Origin: Streptomyces reniochalinae
Lineage (GTDB): Bacteria > Actinomycetota > Actinomycetes > Streptomycetales > Streptomycetaceae
Direction: 5' to 3'
DNA: 64,000 nt
Assembly: GCF_003323735.1 (NCBI RefSeq)
Contig: NZ_QOIM01000036.1
Location: 62,001 to 126,000, forward strand
Below the pieces are notes generated by a model. That model made no database searches. It had not been told where the DNA came from and worked only from the letters and a program-made list of their open reading frames with translations. Both the position numbers and the translations under genes were made by a program. Within the stretch, counting starts at the first letter, position 1. Every line of letters starts with the position of its first letter. Below are positions 62,511 to 64,000 of the stretch, in pieces.

Positions 62511-62846
62511 TCACCTCATGCGCAGCGCGTGCTGGAGCGGGGTCAGCCGCTCCTCGCGCACGGTGAAGTCGACCGCGTCCAGGTCCAGTGCCGCGACCCG
62601 CACCTCCATCCGGAGCGTCAGCGAGAAGCGGGACCTGGTGCGGGCGAACAGCAGGCCGAGGAAGCGCTCCCGCCAGCGGTGCTCGACGGCCTCGACGACT
62701 TCCAGATCCACCGGCTCCACGCGGAAGCACACGCCGGTGGTGCGCTCGCCCGCGGCCTGCCGCACCCGGGCCATGGCGTCGGCGAACGCCTTGTCGCGCG
62801 TCGGGCCCGTGCCGGTGAGCCGCAGGATGTGCCGGGTGTGCTTCAT
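62511..62846 (-). CDS. DUF4312 protein
   Basis: A 111-residue soluble protein of the EF_0831/DUF4312 type. The N-terminus KHTRHILRLTGTGPTRDKAF and the central VEAVEHRWRERFLGLLFART are recognisable. No membrane segment. Its start overlaps the SFCGS gene by 4 bases. A cytoplasmic component of the transport complex is the simplest role, analogous to a PTS EIIB or EIIA domain, though no fold evidence is visible. Confidence 0.82.
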   Translation of the reverse strand: MKHTRHILRLTGTGPTRDKAFADAMARVRQAAGERTTGVCFRVEPVDLEVVEAVEHRWRERFLGLLFARTRSRFSLTLRMEVRVAALDLDAVDFTVREERLTPLQHALRMR

Positions 62847-63208
62847 GCCGACTCCCCCAGCTTCCGCAGCAGCGCCTCGGTGACCGCGTAGCCCAGCTCC
62901 TCGCTGTCCAGGAACCCGAAGCCGAGGACGGTGCGGCCCTGCTCGACCGCCGTGACGCCCGCCTGGGCCGTGCGCATCCCGAACTCGATGTCGTGGCCGT
63001 ACTTGGCCTTCGCCGTCACCGCGCCGGCCCCGCCGCTGCCGCAGAAGGAGATGCCGAGTGCGGCGCCTTCCGCGGCCATGACGTCCCCGACCTTCATGTC
63101 GGCGCCGGGTCCCGGGATCAGCACGGGTTCGGCGCCCGCGGCCCTCACCCCGTCGGCGACGGCCTGTCCTTTGCCCAGCCGGTGCCCGATCACGATTTTG
63201 ACGCTCAT
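62843..63208 (-). CDS. Glycine-rich SFCGS family protein
   Basis: A 121-residue soluble protein of the SFCGS family (EF_0830 type). The diagnostic ISFCGSGGAGAVTAKAKYGH motif spans residues 53-72, with a cysteine that could be a phosphorylation or thiol site, as in PTS EIIB domains. Starts MSVKIVIGHRLGKGQAVADG, which recalls an EIIB-like alpha/beta fold. The ATG follows AGGAGA. It sits between the PRD gene and DUF4312 in an order I recall from the Enterococcus and Aeromonas clusters. Confidence 0.85.
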   Translation of the reverse strand: MSVKIVIGHRLGKGQAVADGVRAAGAEPVLIPGPGADMKVGDVMAAEGAALGISFCGSGGAGAVTAKAKYGHDIEFGMRTAQAGVTAVEQGRTVLGFGFLDSEELGYAVTEALLRKLGESA

Positions 63209-63226
63209 GTGTGTCTCCTGGTCTCT

Positions 63227-63628
63227 TCAGTGGGTCTCGGAAGCGGACGCGTGCGCCACCTCGAAGTGCAGCGCGAACAGCAGGACCTCGCTGTCGGGCG
63301 GGGTGAAGGAGCGGGGCGCGCAGTAGGCGTCGACGAGCCGCCTGGCCGCGGTCAGCCGTGCGCTGGGCACTTCCTCGTAGAGGAGGCCGTCGAGTTCCGG
63401 CAGGCTCTCGCGGTCGCGGACCCGTCTGACGAAGGCCAGCGAGTGCACGGCGAGGGCCAGCAGCCTCTCGTCGTCCAGGCGCACCTCCTCCTGCCGGGCG
63501 TGCGAGAGGATCAGCGGGAGCAGCTCGTCGAGTTCGGCGCGGTCCTGGGCGCCGACGGGTGTGGTGTCGGCGACGTTGGCCGCCAGCCGCTCCAGTACCT
63601 CGGCGGCGCGCCGGGGGGCGGGGGTCAT
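63227..63628 (-). CDS. PRD-domain protein (EF_0829 type)
   Basis: A 133-residue all-helical protein with a single PTS regulation domain (VRLDDERLLALAVHSLAFVR, FALHFEVAHAS), lacking any DNA-binding part. Stand-alone PRD proteins of this size are known from the same uncharacterised cluster. The conserved histidines (LAVHS, ALHFE) are candidates for phosphorylation by HPr. The ATG follows GGGAGGAG and overlaps the amidohydrolase stop by 4 bases. PRDs are rare in Streptomyces. Confidence 0.78.
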   Translation of the reverse strand: MTPAPRRAAEVLERLAANVADTTPVGAQDRAELDELLPLILSHARQEEVRLDDERLLALAVHSLAFVRRVRDRESLPELDGLLYEEVPSARLTAARRLVDAYCAPRSFTPPDSEVLLFALHFEVAHASASETH

Positions 63629-64000
63629 ACCGTCTCCTCCCGGTGGCTGACCGGGTGGGGCCGGCCCGCGACGACGGAGCCGCGCGGCAGGAGGACGCGG
63701 TCCCCCTCGTACTGCTCGCCGTCCGCGTCGGTGAGCGCCAGCGGACCGTCACGCAGCTCCAGCAGGCTCAGGTCCGCGAGCGCGCCGGGACGCAGGGTGC
63801 CCAGGTCGCCCCCGGCTCCGAGCACCCGGGCCGCTCGCGAGGTCGCGCAGGCCAGCACCTCGGTGAGCGGCATCCCCAGCGCCAGCAGTTTGCTCAGCGT
63901 CTCGGTGAGCGAGTGCACGGGGCCGTGCGTGTTGCGGTTGTGCAGGTCGGTGCCGGCCGTCCAGGGCCTGATTCCGGCGGCCAGGGCCCGCCTGGCCGTG
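63625..64000 (-). CDS. Amidohydrolase, C-terminal part, cut by window edge
   Basis: The last 124 codons of an amidohydrolase; the N-terminus with its metal-binding HxH lies beyond the right edge. The visible part has the family's TAGTDLHNRNTHGP motif (with the catalytic/metal Asp), followed by the TETLSKLLALGMPLTEVLAC helix and the GTLRPGALADLSLL C-terminal strand. It resembles the EF_0837-type amidohydrolases of the same cluster, related to dihydroorotases and deacetylases. It may remove an acyl group or open a ring before the PLP enzyme acts. Confidence 0.82.
   Translation of the reverse strand, partial: TARRALAAGIRPWTAGTDLHNRNTHGPVHSLTETLSKLLALGMPLTEVLACATSRAARVLGAGGDLGTLRPGALADLSLLELRDGPLALTDADGEQYEGDRVLLPRGSVVAGRPHPVSHREETV

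Overview
The window is high-GC DNA with strong third-position GC bias, GTG starts and ATGA/GTGA gene overlaps. Its gene content is typical of Streptomyces: sugar ABC transporters without their own ATPase, SigB/SigF-type sigma factor, many GntR/LacI/ROK/TetR regulators. It looks like an accessory, catabolism-rich part of a streptomycete chromosome. No rRNA, tRNA, CRISPR array or complete insertion sequence was seen.

Layout. 0.2-4.3 kb: N-acetylmannosamine salvage (nanR-nanK-nanE) divergent from a sugar-porter permease. 4.3-10.6 kb: an operon for 2-pyrone-4,6-dicarboxylate and 4-oxalomesaconate (PrpF-type tautomerase, LigJ hydratase, LigK aldolase, LigI lactonase, MFS permease) with a divergent GntR/FCD regulator. 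10.9-15.9 kb: a GvpU-like small gene, then a nucleoside locus (ribokinase and LacI regulator divergent from nucleoside hydrolase and MFS). 15.9-16.9 kb: a tandem duplication, a 210-bp MITE-like element and a Nudix gene with a strong terminator. 17.2-24.4 kb: a BCCT transporter with an altered aromatic box, TetR, MFS, gene remnants, a MarR/monooxygenase pair and a lipoprotein. 24.5-31 kb: ROK regulator, sugar ABC transporter and GH1 glucosidase. 31-36.8 kb: phosphotransferase-like protein, sigma factor, hydrolase/TetR pair with a perfect 34-bp palindrome, GNAT, and a coiled-coil/winged-helix protein. 37.2-44 kb: FtsX-type permease, histidine kinase/response regulator, DUF2945, and a 5'-degraded WD40 gene. 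44-52.1 kb: monooxygenase/TetR pair, membrane-anchored unknown, methyltransferase, 2,2-dialkylglycine decarboxylase with divergent GntR regulator, glutamate decarboxylase. 52.2-58.5 kb: sugar ABC transporter with a GH172 (DUF2961) hydrolase, divergent from a fucose-isomerase-like enzyme, with shared operator-like palindromes. 58.6-64 kb: an operon, cut by the right edge, of families known mainly as an uncharacterised cluster (SFCGS protein, DUF4312, DUF4311, DUF4310, PRD-domain protein, SelA-like PLP enzyme, HPr, KDPG-type aldolase, amidohydrolase).

How it fits together. Most loci pair a regulator with a divergent catabolic operon, and inverted repeats in the shared promoter regions suggest local control. 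The two most notable systems are the right-hand PTS-like cluster of unknown substrate, which plausibly imports and breaks down an acylated amino-sugar acid, and the pyrone-dicarboxylate operon, which has the lower pathway and a permease but no ring-cleavage dioxygenase in view. The GH172/fucose-isomerase pair suggests D-arabinose-containing glycans as a substrate. Function calls come from recognising sequence and motifs by eye; no database search was run.
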